This document shows positions 28,651-38,600 of a stretch of DNA of 64,000 nt, in pieces (the first letter of the stretch is position 1; each line of letters starts with the position of its first letter). A program made the position numbers and the translations under genes. This stretch comes from Actinomadura sp. NAK00032 (GTDB taxonomy: Bacteria; Actinomycetota; Actinomycetes; Streptosporangiales; Streptosporangiaceae). The DNA is taken from NCBI RefSeq assembly GCF_013364275.1, contig NZ_CP054932.1, positions 9,238,001-9,302,000 of the forward strand. Direction: 5' to 3'. The notes under the pieces were generated by a model. That model was not told the DNA's origin. It saw only the letters and a list, made by a program, of their open reading frames with translations, and did no database searches.

Positions 28651-30192
28651 TTACGGCGATGGGCCACTGCGGCGGTGAGGGCCAGGGGGCGTTGGTGTGG
28701 GAGCGCTGATCCGGTACGGGCTGTCTGCGAGCTGGTGGCTGAGGGGTATTGGAAAGCCCGTCGCAGCGAGGCGCGCCGCGTTCTGCTCCGCCGTGTAGTT
28801 CGATGGTGTCCGTGGCAGCGTTGGAGAAGGTGGCCGCGGAGTTGGTCGGCTGAGTCTGCTGAGCTGAGCGGCGGCCTTGCGGGCAGCAGCTGCCTGGGCA
28901 GCGCGTTGTTGCAACTGCCGGTGCTCCGCGATCGCCTCGATCAGGGCGGCGAGCTGCACGACCAGGTGGAATAGGACGCCGGCGAGGCTGGGACGGGTAC
29001 CGCGTTGTCCTCGGATACCGGATAGGGCCAGTGCTCTGGCAGCCGTGCGGAGGTTCGTGCCGTAGGGAGTCAGGGGTGGTTGGCGTCCGTAAGGTTCGCG
29101 AGCTGCGCGGTCATAGAAGTCGGCGGCACGGGCGAGTTCCTGGTTGCCGGTGACGGCCGCGGTCACGTGTAGGACGTCGGAGGTCGCAGCGGCCACGTCG
29201 GCGCGGACGGCCGGGTCCTGGATATGGCGCATCTGCCACGTGGCAGTCGCGGTGGCTCGGGCGGCCTGCTGGTAGGCAGCGGATCGCTCCTCGTGGGTCA
29301 GCTCCACCCCGCCGAAGGGCCGGCGGTCGAAGCGGTTGCCTTCCTGCGGCACCGACCAGCGCTTGCGGAGTTTGGGGAGCGTGAGGTTGGCGGCGAGCCG
29401 TCCGCCGGAGAACCAGACTGGCTGATTCTGTCCATTGTGGTGATGCGGGAGCGCAACGGCGTAACCAGTGATCTCCCCGGGTGTACGAGCACTATGGCGT
29501 ACCTTCACCAGCACTCCTGCATGCTCGAGCGCGGCGAAGAAGTCGCCCTCGGTTTCGGCTCCGGCGGCTGCGGTGGCTACGTGCCGGCGGAGGGTGGTGC
29601 GAGGCGGCTCTGGCCAGTTCTGGCGGTCGGCGAGTTCTCTCTCGGCTCGGGTCGGTCGGGGCGCTGCTGTGCGGTCGGCGGGCGCGGTTCGGGTGAGGCC
29701 GTAGCGTTCCTCGGCGATGTGGCAGGCGTCGGCGACCTTGTAGTAGTCGCGGTGGACGTTGGGGTTGCGTCCGTCCTCGCGCGCCAGGACGGCGACGAGG
29801 TGGATGTGGTCGTCGGCATGCCGCACTGCGATCCAGCGGCATGCTTCGTCATCGCCCCGCGGCGCGAACCCGGTCTGGTGCATCACCTCCTCGGCGATGT
29901 CGGCCCATTCGTCGTCCGACAGGGTTCGGTCTGTGAGGGCCGCTCTGATCGAGCACTGCCAGATCGGCAACGCCAGGGGCGTGTGCCGGAGGGTGTCGAG
30001 CGGGGAGGTCAGGACACCGACCAGGTGGCGGAAGTCCCAGTCTCCTCTGGCGTCGGTGCCGGGTTCCAGAGCCATGGGGAGTCGGAAACCCGCGACGATG
30101 TGGGGATCGATGTGCTCGTTGCGGCGGCCGGGGCCGTAGAGGTAGGACAGCAGCCTTGCGACGCCCTGGCCGCGGGTCACCTTGCCGATCAA
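28651..30192 (-). CDS. Relaxase/mobilization nuclease (MobA-type)
   Basis: A 513-aa relaxase. The N-terminal domain (1-~200) has the three-histidine metal motif RHADDHIHLVAVL (His125, His129, His131), and an N-terminal MIGKVTRGQGVARLLSYLYGPGR typical of actinobacterial mobilization relaxases, where Tyr16 or Tyr19 could be the catalytic residue by analogy. The C-terminal half is Ala/Arg-rich. It would nick oriT and pilot the strand. The start codon overlaps the upstream MobC-like stop by four bases. Confidence 0.9.
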   Translation of the reverse strand: MIGKVTRGQGVARLLSYLYGPGRRNEHIDPHIVAGFRLPMALEPGTDARGDWDFRHLVGVLTSPLDTLRHTPLALPIWQCSIRAALTDRTLSDDEWADIAEEVMHQTGFAPRGDDEACRWIAVRHADDHIHLVAVLAREDGRNPNVHRDYYKVADACHIAEERYGLTRTAPADRTAAPRPTRAERELADRQNWPEPPRTTLRRHVATAAAGAETEGDFFAALEHAGVLVKVRHSARTPGEITGYAVALPHHHNGQNQPVWFSGGRLAANLTLPKLRKRWSVPQEGNRFDRRPFGGVELTHEERSAAYQQAARATATATWQMRHIQDPAVRADVAAATSDVLHVTAAVTGNQELARAADFYDRAAREPYGRQPPLTPYGTNLRTAARALALSGIRGQRGTRPSLAGVLFHLVVQLAALIEAIAEHRQLQQRAAQAAAARKAAAQLSRLSRPTPRPPSPTLPRTPSNYTAEQNAARLAATGFPIPLSHQLADSPYRISAPTPTPPGPHRRSGPSP

Positions 30193-30650
30193 CGTAGGAG
30201 CCGACCGATCTCGACAGATGAGGCGTCCACTCTGCGGAGGACGATCTCCAGATACGACAATGCGGCAGTCAGTTCGCCAGGCGCCTGTCCTGTCGCGTTC
30301 GCGATGCGCGTCAGCTGATTGAGGTTCACTCCGATTCGGTTCAATTGTCGCGCGATGCCGCGTAGTTCTTCACACAATTCTTCCGTCGACTGCTGTCCCA
30401 ATCTGTTCTGCCGGGTGGCAGCCTGTACAGTGTGGACGATGAATGTTCCGTAGGCGGTTCCTGCTCGTTGGGCGGCTGCGCGTATTTCCGAGTACTCCTG
30501 GTCGCTGACTCGAAACCTCATCTCCCGGTCCCGTCGGCGCCCTCCGCCAAGCTGAGAACGTCGCTGCAGCTTGCGTGACTGGTTGAGCTTCTCGTCGCTC
30601 GTCGCTCCACCTCCGATCGACTCGTTCAGGACCGCGCCCGGTCCGCACCA
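30189..30650 (-). CDS. mobC: MobC-like relaxosome accessory protein
   Basis: A protein of about 153 aa with an N-terminal basic segment and then RFRVSDQEYSEIRAAAQRAG, a ribbon-helix-helix-like start, followed by IARQLNRIGVNLNQLTRIAN, the diagnostic MobC motif. MobC proteins bind near oriT and assist the relaxase, encoded immediately downstream and translationally coupled. The start is uncertain: ATG 30650 is reasonable; the frame is open to 30737 but that would run over a likely oriT. Confident family call by motif and neighbour. Confidence 0.88.
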   Translation of the reverse strand, partial: WCGPGAVLNESIGGGATSDEKLNQSRKLQRRSQLGGGRRRDREMRFRVSDQEYSEIRAAAQRAGTAYGTFIVHTVQAATRQNRLGQQSTEELCEELRGIARQLNRIGVNLNQLTRIANATGQAPGELTAALSYLEIVLRRVDASSVEIGRLLR

Positions 30651-30687
30651 CATGAGTGTGCGCGATGGATTTCTATTAATCCACAAC

Positions 30688-30699
30688 GTGTCGCGACAC
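30688..30699. other. Perfect palindrome upstream of mobC, oriT or operator candidate
   Basis: GTGTCGCGACAC is a perfect 12-base palindrome, flanked by an AT-richer stretch (TTTCTATTAATCC) unlike its surroundings, directly upstream of the MobC/relaxase genes. oriT usually lies there. Assignment is positional only. Confidence 0.4.
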
Positions 30700-30737
30700 A
30701 GTCCTACCTTGCAGCCTCTAACCACCGGAGCTGCCAA

Positions 30738-31200
30738 ATGTGCCAGCGCGTGATTCTCGATATCTTATGCTGTTGCGGCGGGTCGGGGCGGACCACAGAG
30801 TTATGGCTAATTCGGCTCTCCTTGAGGCCGCCAACAGGCTAACTCTCCTCGAATACAAAGCGCCGTTCAACTTGCCGACGTTTGTTCTCTGGTGAACAGC
30901 AAGCGTGCATTGCGTCCCCCGGATGCGGTATACCTCATCGCCAGAACGGTCGACGGAGACGCCGAGCAGTACGGGTTCTGGTACCCGATGGAGGCCAGGG
31001 GAGTTGGAGGGTGCTACCTGCGTTGCCCTCAACCTCAAGCCCGAGGCGATCGAGTCACGCAAACCCTGAGGAGGCCGGGTTCCTCTTAGCCGATATGGCT
31101 GTTCCTCATGGTCACGGCCCTCTACCTCACCCACGGCGTGTCAGCCGTAGGTCTGGTCACGGCTCCGAGGGCCAAGAAGCCGCCGCCTCGTGGCGGCGCT
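30738..31200. other. Intergenic region without a supported gene
   Basis: Short frames on both strands overlap here; none carries a recognisable domain or a ribosome site with a credible start. The region separates the leftward mobilization genes from the leftward whiJ-type cluster. Confidence 0.45.
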
Positions 31201-31680
31201 TCAACAGGGGTGAGGCGCCGCCTTCGAATGTCCCGTCAGGATGCGATGGCAACTGACCAGGACGCGACGGAGGAGGCTGCTACGCCGACGGCGTGATGCC
31301 GAGACGATGCGTCGGGGCTGACCTGCCGTGGAAGGCGCCTTCCTCTCCGGCATGGCCCAGGTCCCGTCCGCTGCCCGAGAGGCCGGACTCTCGCGCTGGA
31401 CATGGCGGTCTCCGACACTCGCGGTATTGGAGCGCTCAAGGATCGCATCGAGGCGTCGCGCGAGGTCAAAGGCGGTCTTCGCCTCGACCAGCTGATCAGG
31501 CAGCAAGACCCAAAGGGAGCCGGTGTACTCGCCCCAATAGATGCACAGGCCGGGGTAACGCCGCCGTAGGAGCTCCACGGCCTGGTCGAGATCGGTTTCT
31601 TCTGCCAGTGCACGGTTCCACGCAGCGGCAGGCGCCACAGAGAAGCCGCTGGGACGGAGGGCGTTTTCGCGGCACGTCAT
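31201..31680 (-). CDS. Small conserved protein of whiJ-type cluster, copy A
   Basis: A 159-aa protein with an ETDLDQAVELLRRRYPGLCIYWGEYTGSLW core, basic at the C-terminus. A paralogue of identical length sits at 52845-53324 beside the second cluster. I do not recognise a fold; the WGEYTGSLW segment is conserved in both. GGAGGTGACGTC precedes ATG 31680, an excellent ribosome site that excludes the longer frame. It is cotranscribed with, and downstream of, the RsbW-like ATPase gene, so it may belong to that regulatory unit. Confidence 0.75.
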   Translation of the reverse strand: MTCRENALRPSGFSVAPAAAWNRALAEETDLDQAVELLRRRYPGLCIYWGEYTGSLWVLLPDQLVEAKTAFDLARRLDAILERSNTASVGDRHVQRESPASRAADGTWAMPERKAPSTAGQPRRIVSASRRRRSSLLRRVLVSCHRILTGHSKAAPHPC

Positions 31681-31854
31681 GACGTCACCTCCAGAGCGAA
31701 CGCGGCAAGCGCGCTCGTCAGGTGATGGATGGCTCATGGGTGTCGTGCGGCCGGTGAATTCCGGGGGGAATCAGCCACCGACCGCACGACGGGCCGGCCG
31801 GGGGGACGGCCGGCAAAGGACGCGCACCATGGGGGTGCGGCGCGCGTCCCGGTC

Positions 31855-32424
31855 TCAGCGGTTGATCAAGGCCCAGGCGGCGTGGCCGTCGGCACAGTCG
31901 TACTGGCCTGTCTCGTCGGCGTAGGCATTCGCAAGGATCAGTCCGCGTCCGTGCTCGGCGGGATCGACTTCCTCGTCGGTCCGAGCGGGGACAGGGCCGT
32001 CATCCAACACCGTGAGGCGCGTCTGTCGGCGGCTGATGCAGAGTTCGGCCCCGATCCGGCCGCCGGGCCCTCCACTGGCCGAGTGCCACAGCGCGTTGGT
32101 GCCGTACTCGCTGACGATCAGTTCGAACGCCTCGGTCAGTTCCGCGTCGTCGGCCAGGAGCAGGCGAACCCAACGACGCAGCAAGGGCACCGCATCGGTC
32201 ACGCCCGGGACGTCAACGCGCCAGAAGTGACCATCCCTGTCAGCTTCGCTGTTCCCTCCGTCGGCGGTGGCCTGGCACAGCGTTGGTGCCGTTGAGGCAA
32301 CCGATGCGCCGTCCAGGTCCGGCATGACGGAAAGGGTGCTGCCACCCGTAGTGCCGAGTGTCTTGGAAGATCTCTCGGGGCTCTGGAGATGGGGCGCTGC
32401 CAGCGCCCTCGAAGCTATCCTCAT
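31855..32424 (-). CDS. ATP-binding protein, RsbW/anti-sigma-like (HATPase_c_2), copy A
   Basis: A 189-aa protein. The GHKL ATPase core lies in the C-terminal 130 residues: ELIVSEYGTNALWHS is the N-box (Glu/Asn), LTVLDDGP the G1 box and EHGRGLILANAYAD the G2 box. Such proteins bind sigma factors or antagonists in partner-switching and, in Streptomyces, accompany whiJ-type XRE/DUF397 genes. AGGGAGGT precedes ATG 32424. It is divergent from the XRE regulator gene, sharing a 230-base promoter region, and has a close paralogue at 53504-54064. Confidence 0.88.
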   Translation of the reverse strand: MRIASRALAAPHLQSPERSSKTLGTTGGSTLSVMPDLDGASVASTAPTLCQATADGGNSEADRDGHFWRVDVPGVTDAVPLLRRWVRLLLADDAELTEAFELIVSEYGTNALWHSASGGPGGRIGAELCISRRQTRLTVLDDGPVPARTDEEVDPAEHGRGLILANAYADETGQYDCADGHAAWALINR

Positions 32425-32576
32425 CCATACCTCCCTTGGGAGTGAGGCCGCGCGACCGGGCGAGGGCTCCAATCCATAGCCCGGCCGCGCGGCGGTCTCT
32501 GATCAGCGACGACAGCCTCTGCGTCGACAAGATCAACGTCTGCTGAAGCAACGTCCGCCACATACTGTGACTCGCC

Positions 32577-32593
32577 GCACACCGTCAGTGTGC
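32577..32593. promoter_or_regulatory. Inverted repeat in the divergent promoter, copy A
   Basis: GCACAC-CGTCA-GTGTGC forms a perfect 6-bp inverted repeat 65 bases upstream of the XRE start. The surrounding ~85 bases recur almost unchanged at 54213-54297 before the paralogous gene, including this repeat, so selection on a regulatory site is likely; the neighbouring XRE protein is the obvious candidate binder. Confidence 0.6.
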
Positions 32594-32657
32594 TGGGTGG
32601 CATACTCGTGTGCAACTGCTCTCGTGAAATTTCTCTTGAGATGGAAGAGGTGGCGCG

Positions 32658-33515
32658 GTGACCTCTCCGACGGTCCGACGCCGACAACTCGGCATGGAAC
32701 TCCGTCAGTTGCGTGAGGCGGTAGGGCTCACGGGTGACCAGGTCACCGAGCGGCTGGGCTGGTATGGAGCGAAGGTCTCTCGGATCGAGAAGGGGCGGAT
32801 TTCCGTCCCTTGGTCGGACGTCATGGACCTCCTTGATCTCTACGAGGTTCACGATCCCGCCACTCGTGAGGCACTCGTCCAGTTGGCCAAGGCGGCGCGG
32901 CAGAAGGAGTGGTGGCAGCCCTACAGCGACATGCTGAGCAAGAACGCCCGGACCTACATCGGCCTGGAGTCAGCGGCCGAGTCGCTACGGACGTACCAGC
33001 CCTCCTCCGTCCCGGGTCTCCTGCAGACCCCCGACTACGCGCGAGCGATCATCACCCGTGCTGGCCCGCTGACGCTGGGAGAGGACGAGATCGGACGCCG
33101 CCTCAGCCTTCGGCTGAAGAGACAAGCCGTCATCACTGAGGCAGGCGGCCTTCGGCTCTGGGCAGTGCTGGACGAGGCCGCGCTCTACCGCGAGATCGGA
33201 GGACTCGACGTCATGCACGAGCAGCTCATGCACCTGGTGGAGATGGCGCACCACCCGGGGGTCGACATCCAGGTCATGCCGTTCAGCGCAGGTCCACACG
33301 CCTCACTGAGCGGCATGATCGGAGTCTTCACCTTCCCCGGCCTGGATCCCGACGTCGCCTATGTCGACAGCGTCTCGGGCACCCTCTTTCTGGAACGTGC
33401 GGCCGATGTCCAGGCCACAACCACTGCATTCCAGCACCTCAGCGCGACCGCCCTCAGCCCTGCGGCATCTGTCGACCTGATCAAAGCCATCGCCCGTCGC
33501 CACCAGACCGGGTAG
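32658..33515 (+). CDS. XRE-family regulator with DUF5753 (WhiJ-type), copy A
   Basis: A 285-aa protein: N-terminal helix-turn-helix (ELRQLREAVGLTGDQVTERLGWYGAKVSRIEKGR, residues ~14-46) and the DUF5753 sensor domain starting about residue 95 (YIGLESAAESLRTYQPSSVPGLLQT, then DEAALYREIGG, VDIQVMPFSAG). These actinobacterial regulators work with a small DUF397 partner, encoded ten bases downstream, in control of development and secondary metabolism. The start is GTG with GAAGAGGTG upstream. It shares 260 of 285 residues with the copy at 54305-55162. Confidence 0.94.
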   Translation: MTSPTVRRRQLGMELRQLREAVGLTGDQVTERLGWYGAKVSRIEKGRISVPWSDVMDLLDLYEVHDPATREALVQLAKAARQKEWWQPYSDMLSKNARTYIGLESAAESLRTYQPSSVPGLLQTPDYARAIITRAGPLTLGEDEIGRRLSLRLKRQAVITEAGGLRLWAVLDEAALYREIGGLDVMHEQLMHLVEMAHHPGVDIQVMPFSAGPHASLSGMIGVFTFPGLDPDVAYVDSVSGTLFLERAADVQATTTAFQHLSATALSPAASVDLIKAIARRHQTG

Positions 33516-33525
33516 ACAAGTAAGC

Positions 33526-33732
33526 ATGATTCCGGATTTCAGCCAAGCTTCTTGGATCAAGAGCACGCGCAGCCAGCAGACGACGGATCAGTGCGTCGAG
33601 CTGGCCGGTGTCAGCGGCTACGCGGCCGTACGCGACTCCAAAGATCCGGAAGGTCCCAAGCTCGTCCTCGAAGGTCGAACCTGGCGGAATCTCCGGAATC
33701 AGATCAAGGCTGGGACTTTCGACCGGAGGTGA
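33526..33732 (+). CDS. DUF397 protein, copy A
   Basis: A 68-aa DUF397 domain: WIKSTRSQQTTDQCVELAG then VAVRDSKDP-type segment (AAVRDSKDPEGPKLVL) and a terminal W-x(n)-F pattern. These small proteins pair with the preceding XRE-DUF5753 regulator. It is 51/68 identical to the second copy, less conserved than the XRE proteins, so the pair may be specific. Confidence 0.9.
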   Translation: MIPDFSQASWIKSTRSQQTTDQCVELAGVSGYAAVRDSKDPEGPKLVLEGRTWRNLRNQIKAGTFDRR

Positions 33733-33813
33733 GCCGGCGCAGAGGGCCGCTTCCGAGCTCCCGCAAGCACTTGGGGTCCTTCCCCTGCAGCAGCGGAGGG
33801 ACCATGCGGACTG

Positions 33814-33912
33814 TTACTCGTCCAGGTAGAGGAGGGCGGTGCTGGCCTTCTTGCAGACGTCGCAGTGCATGGGCGCTTCCTCGTACGCGAGGTCACGCTC
33901 AACGGTGGTCAC
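33814..33912 (-). CDS. Very small CxxC peptide (tentative)
   Basis: A 32-codon frame from GTG 33912 gives a peptide ending MHCDVCKKASTALLYLDE. The CxxC and tidy C-terminus look protein-like, and GAGGAGG occurs ~20 bases upstream, rather far. It may be a zinc-finger-like small protein or the tail of a decayed gene. Confidence 0.3.
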   Translation of the reverse strand: MTTVERDLAYEEAPMHCDVCKKASTALLYLDE

Positions 33913-34001
33913 GCGGTCGATGACGCTAGATGCCTCCTCGGCGACTCATGCATCGGCCCACCGGTAGGTGTCAAGTCAAACGGGACAGGGGCCAGTGATC
34001 G

Positions 34002-35042
34002 TTAGGCGGCCTGTTTCTCCTGGTCAGAGCTGCTCGGGTCGGTGGGGTCTTCGTCGGGTCGGTTGATCTGCGCGACTGTGGGGATCTTGGGCAGCGTGGG
34101 CGGCTGGGTGAACCGTCGCGGGTTGGCCGCGCGGAACGCTGCGATCGTGGCGGCTCGGTTGTGCTGGATCGCCTGTGCGGTGCCGATATGCATGGTGAAC
34201 GGCGTGTGGAGCCCGATCCCGGCGTGGTAATGCCGGTGATTGTAGTAGTCGAAGAAATGGTGGCAGAACGTCTCGGCCTCGTCGAGCGAGGTGAACCTGG
34301 CAGGGAACACCGGGCAGTACTTCAAGGTTTTGAACTGCGCCTCGCTGTAGGGGTTGTCGTTGCTCACCTTCGGGCGGGAGTGGGACTTGATGATGTCCAG
34401 GTCTGCCAGTAGTGCCGTCACCGGCTTGGAGGTCATCGAGGTCCCGTTGTCGGAATGGATGGTGCCGGGCACGATCCCGCCGTTGGCGGCGAACGAGTTC
34501 TGCATGAACTGCTCGGCCAGCTCACCTGACTCGCGCAGGTGGATCTCCCAGTGCACGACGTAGCGGGAGAAGATGTCGAGCATCACATACAGGTCATAGA
34601 ACTGGCGTGGCCCCGGACCTGGCAGTTTCGTGATATCCCAACTCCATATCTGGTTGGGGGCGTGCGCGGCCAGATACGGTTTGGTGCGCGCCTGGTGCCG
34701 GGCGTGGGCGCGCCGCTCCCGGACCTGGTCACGCCTGCGTAGTTCCCGGTACATCGTCGACACCGACGCCAGGTACACCCCCTCGTCCAGCAGCGCAGCC
34801 CACACCTGTCGGGGTGCCTTGTCGGCGAACCGGTCGCTGTTGAGCATCTCGACCAGTTCGGCCCGTTCGCTCTCGCTCAGCGCGTTCGGCGGCGCCGGCC
34901 GCTCCGCCGGCTCACTGTTTCCCGGCGCCGGGTTCCGCCGTCGGTAGAAACTGCTGCGCGGCACACCCGACAATGCGCACGCGAAGCGAATCGGCAGATG
35001 CTCGACCAGCAGGGAAAGGGTTTCGTGGCGGCAGCGGGTCAC
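34002..35042 (-). mobile_element. IS3-family transposase OrfB
   Basis: A 346-aa integrase-core (rve) transposase: HTH_21-like region (ALSESERAELVEMLNSDRFADKAPRQVWAAL), then DDE residues in WSWDITKLPGP, HSDNGTSM and the glutamate of NPYSEAQFKTLKY. The C-terminus is extended by ~60 Pro-rich residues. The GTG start overlaps OrfA's TGA by four bases (GTGA), so OrfB is translated by coupling rather than the classical -1 frameshift, unless a slippery site is used. It splits the whiJ-type cluster from the STAND gene. Confidence 0.93.
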
Positions 35043-35464
35043 GAATTCTCGGTGTCCGCGCTCTCGGACATTGTTTCCAAGAGCGCGATACCTTTTCCCA
35101 TGATGTCCAGGGCGGCCTCGGTCTGCTTGAGTTTTCTGGCCATGGCGGCGTTCTGCCGCTCCAGCCGCGCCTTCTCCTTGCGCAACTGCTCCAACTCGGC
35201 CTGCTCCGGCGTCTTCTCCTTCTTGGCGGCCGGGCGGCTCGTTCCCGCAGCGGTCAGTTCACCGGCGTCGCGCTGCCGGCGCCACAGTTGAACGCTGGAC
35301 TCATAAAGTCCCTCACGGCGCAGCAGTGCGCCCTTGTCGCCATGCTCGGCCGCGTCGTACTCCTCGACCATCCGCAACTTGTAGGCGGCACTGAAGGTCC
35401 GCCGCTTGGGCCGGCCGGTCCGCGGCCCGTCACCGGAAGGAAGATCGTGGCTGGTCATCGTCAC
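35039..35464 (-). mobile_element. IS3-family transposase OrfA
   Basis: A 141-aa DNA-binding subunit: KRRTFSAAYKLRMVEEYDAAEHGDKGALLRREGLYESSVQLWRRQRD is the HTH_Tnp_1 domain, followed by a leucine-zipper-like coiled coil (ELEQLRKEKARLERQNAAMARKL). The frame is complete. Start GTG 35464 or ATG 35458. I see only weak candidates for terminal repeats (GACAGGG near 33986 and its complement near 35495), so the element ends remain open. Confidence 0.92.
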
Positions 35465-35688
35465 TCTGCTCAGTACCCGTTCTCGCCCTGTCTACATCAG
35501 CTAGGGAACTTCATCCCCTCGTGTCCCATCTGAGCCTGACACAGAGGGCACCGGCGTGCGTGGGCGGCGAAATCGTCGACATAGCGCGCAGTTGCCTCAT
35601 AGAAGGCCCTCAAGGGTGAGGAGACTGCCGAACCAGACGGGCTGCAGGCGGCGTTGTCATCGGTGGTCGCATGTGATCGGGTGTTCCG

Positions 35689-38600
35689 GTGAGCATCGAT
35701 CAGTTCTTCGGCTACGGGCCTGAGGCGCCGTTCGCCACCAATGAGGTGTTCACCAACCGGGAAGAGCAGATCGGTCGATGTCATCGCTGGCTGATCGAGC
35801 ACTCCGCACGTGAGTGGCCTGTCCCGGCGCTGATGGACTTCCAGCGGCCCGCGGCCAACATCCTCGCGCTGGCTGGAGAGGGCGGCATCGGCAAGTCCAC
35901 GCTGACGCGTCACGTCGCCGACCTCGCGGTTCAGGGAAAGTTGGACGGGCTTCCGAAGAACCGGGCGTGCGCCGTCCTGGATTTCGCGGACCCCGACACC
36001 TCCAGCTTCGAGTCTCTGCTGTTGCGCGTCCGGGCTGGGTTGGGACCGCTGGCGCGTAGCTGGCCGGCGTTCGACGTCGCGTTGGCCCTCTATTGGGAGC
36101 GCAAGCATCCGGGTGAGTCGCTCGCCGCCTTCCTCGGCAAGGGATCGGTGGACGGACGGCGGGCAGCGGATCAGGTGAGCGGGACCGTCGACCAGCTCCT
36201 CGGCGGGTTCGGCGCGATCAGCGTCACCTATCAGGTCTTGGACAAGCTCGGACGCACCGTTGCGCAGAAGGCCAAGCTGAAGTCACTGCGTAACGAGCTG
36301 CCCGCGCTCGACCCGATCCTTGATGAGCCCGACCCCGACCGGATGCTCGGCTACATGCCCGTTCTGCTGTCGGCCGACCTGGAACGCGCCCGCACCAAGA
36401 GGCCCGTACTCGCGGTGTGCGTTCTCGACACCCTGGAGATCGTCCAAGGGCTGCCGTCCGAGCGCGGCGGCCTGGAGGACCTGGTGTCGCGGTTGGTCTA
36501 CCTGATGCCGAACGTGGCGTTCCTGGCGGCCAGCCGGTTGCCGCTGGGCTGGCACGACCCGGTCCGTGCCCTTGGACTGACCTACGGCGGCGCGCACCGC
36601 TGGCCCGATCTCGCCGGACCGGTCCAGCTCAGGCTGGACGGCTTCGATCCGGTGTCCGCGGACGAGTATCTGACGACCCGGCTGACCGTGGACGACCGCC
36701 CCGCGATCGACGAGGGGGTGCGGAACCGGATGATCGCCGGATCCGGCGGGTCACCGTTGTATCTGGACCTGTCGGCGAGCCTGTACGGGCAATACCTCGC
36801 GCGCGGCCAGACGCCACCCCCGGAGATGTTCGGACTCGGATTCCCCGAGCTGGTGCTGCGGACGATGAGGGACCTGTCGGAGACCGATCGTGACCTCCTG
36901 CGTGCCGCCGCGCTGCTCGAAGCGTTCGATGCCGACCTGCTGCAGGCGATGCTCCCGGGCATACGCCGCCGGCGCATCGAGGCCTTCACCTCCCGCCCGT
37001 TCGTCCGGCGCGAGGAGTCGGTGTGGCCTGCCTATCGGCTGCATGACAACCTGCGCCGCAGTGTCCTGGACTGCGACGCCCACACCCCCGACGGATGGAC
37101 ACTCGGCGAGCGCCGCGAACACCTGCAGCGCGCCATCAGCCACCTCGCGAAGGTCGCGCTGTCGATCTGGGACGAGGATGAGTCGGCCTCGCTGGCTGAG
37201 CGGAGCCGCCGGACCGTCGCCGCGTTCTTACTGCTGTTGCGTGCCGCGATCGAGCACGACGTACTGCCGCCAGTGCTGGCCGACCTCGCCTATAGCCTGA
37301 GCGTCGCCGGCCACTGGCAGGTCCTGGCGTCCCTACCCGCACCGGAAGCGATACCCGAGCTGACGCGCCTGTCCGCCGTCGCCCGGCTGACCACCCGCGG
37401 CGACCTCAACGCCGAGGACCGCTACCAAGCGATGCAGAGGCTGGTCGGTGAGCACGCAACGCCCGAGTCCACCGACCCATTCGCCGACTACTACCGCTGG
37501 GAGCTGGGCACCCGCGCCCACGTCGCCGGACACCTCAACGAAGCGATCGGTCACCTGTCGGCGATCACGCCCGACGGCTCGCTGATCGGCGCGAGCGCTC
37601 TGTTCGGCCTGGCCGACAACGCCCTTCGCCGCGGTGACTACCGGCAGGTCGCCGAACTGATGGACAAGGCCACCGACGAGGGCCTCGACCGCATCCGCGT
37701 CGCCGACATGCTCGGCCACACCTATATCCACAACGCCCGCTTCGCCGACGCCGCCCGTCTCTTCGAGACCACGCTGGAAGCCGCCCAAGCTGCGGGAACG
37801 CCTCTGTGGGAAGCCCGCGCCCTGCGCCACCTGGCCCTCGCACTGATGTGGTACGACCCCGACCGCACCCTCGCCCTCGTCCCCCGCGCCCGCGACCTCA
37901 ACTCCTCCGTCGGGGAACTGATCGGTGTGGCCCAGTGCGACCTGGCCGCCTCCATGGCTCACGCCCTGCGCAGCGAGCATGCTCAGGCCACAGACCTCCT
38001 GGAAAGCGCAGCCCGCCAGTACGAAGACCTCGGCGCCACCGGGGAACTCACCCCCGCGGAAGCCATCCGGGTACTGCAATACGCCGCCGACGGACGCATC
38101 GACCAAGCCACGGCCATCGCCACGCGACTCGCCGCATCCTCCCAAGGCCTGCAACCCGAGTGCCTACCCGTCTGGGTCCAAGTGACCAGTTGGTGGGCCA
38201 GCATCCCTGCCCCACGGGATGCGGCCTTGCAATGGCTGGACAGCACCGACACCGCCCTACAGCGTTGGAAGGAGCCCCTAGACCGGCTTCGGCGCCAGCA
38301 CCGTAGTGTGTGCGCACCGCTCGACGTGGCTGACCAAGAGGCGTTCATCCCCACCAACCGGCTACCCGGCGATGTCCTCGATCGCACTGTGCGGTCGGCG
38401 TCCGCCTCTCCGGCATTCGATGGGCCGCCCGTCCAGCAAGCCGACGACGACGGGATCATCAACGGGGAACGCACCATCATCAAACTCCAGCGCCGCGCCC
38501 ACGAGCGACTGGAGACCGCTCTGCACCTGGAGCAACTCCGCACCGCGACCGGCATCCCGGCCCCGCAGCTCCTCGACTACGGCACCGCCCCTGGCGGCAC

